Part shown: one piece after another, positions 43,197 to 43,239 of the stretch
Numbering within the stretch: position 1 is the stretch's first letter
How the letters are laid out: every line of letters begins with the position of its first letter
From: Crocinitomicaceae bacterium
Lineage (GTDB): Bacteria; Bacteroidota; Bacteroidia; Flavobacteriales_D; Sanyastnellaceae
DNA: 43,239 bases
Direction of reading: 5' to 3'
Assembly (NCBI GenBank): GCA_002720375.1
Contig: PBIE01000014.1
Location: forward strand, 22,102-65,340
Program-made: the position numbers and the translations under genes
Notes under the pieces: generated by a model
Databases searched by the model: none
What the model saw: the letters and a program-made list of their open reading frames with translations, nothing else
Told to the model about the DNA's origin: nothing

Positions 43197-43239
43197 TCGG
43201 GTGCCGGCGCGCAATCAACGAATCGCTTCGAACCTAGAC

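Noticed and set aside
1-43239. Mobile elements, CRISPR arrays, rRNA, tRNA, prophage or toxin-antitoxin genes
   Set aside because: No direct-repeat arrays, transposase, integrase or tRNA-like gaps were seen; nearly all sequence is accounted for by recognised chromosomal genes.

Overview
The window reads as a chromosomal stretch of a bacterium of the phylum Bacteroidota, most likely order Flavobacteriales. The evidence is a collinear porG-uppS-bamA-ompH-ompH-murI envelope cluster, a secreted PKD/SprB-repeat protein with a C-terminus resembling a type IX secretion (T9SS) sorting domain, a DUF2480 protein, a DUF6427-like membrane protein, start codons without Shine-Dalgarno sequences, and several Bacteroidota-type -10 elements (TAnnTTTG). 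Base composition looks like mid-50s % GC by eye, high for Flavobacteriales. I cannot place it below order. Nothing looks mobile: there is no transposase, integrase, phage gene, CRISPR array or tRNA, and coding density is very high. No gap between genes reaches 300 bases; the longest is about 150 bases (11067-11219).

Layout. 1-5.5 kb: 5'-truncated purD, a tiny membrane protein facing it, a DUF6427-like membrane protein, a secreted T9SS-type protein, purQ. 5.6-11.1 kb: dxs, DUF2480, polA. 11.2-12.6 kb: a lipoprotein and a small secreted protein joined by an ATGA overlap, closed by a hairpin terminator. 12.7-14.2 kb (minus): a YbfF-like hydrolase and pdxJ. 14.2-22.3 kb (plus): CBS protein, nadK, porG, uppS, bamA, two Skp/OmpH chaperones, murI, i.e. 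outer-membrane assembly, T9SS and peptidoglycan precursor functions in one run. 22.3-33.6 kb (minus): gamma-carbonic-anhydrase-like protein, comM, gmhA, dsbD, a queuosine-precursor transporter, tilS, pabB, hemH, lpdA. 33.7-43.2 kb (plus): an MMPL/RND exporter, a TauD/CAS-like dioxygenase homologue, rmlA, a polyprenyl synthase, then sucA-sucB.

Most of the window is conserved housekeeping. I do not see a clear new multi-gene system. The points most worth a second look are: (i) a 2-oxoglutarate dioxygenase homologue whose first iron-ligand histidine appears replaced by arginine (RTD instead of HxD), apparently co-transcribed with rmlA and a prenyl synthase; (ii) a DsbD with two tandem N-terminal alpha domains, each keeping its cysteine pair; (iii) an identical 14-base element containing an inverted repeat, exactly 3 bases before the start codons of purQ and the DUF2480 gene; (iv) the uncharacterised lipoprotein/secreted-protein pair; (v) several promoters so close to start codons that transcripts should be leaderless or nearly so.
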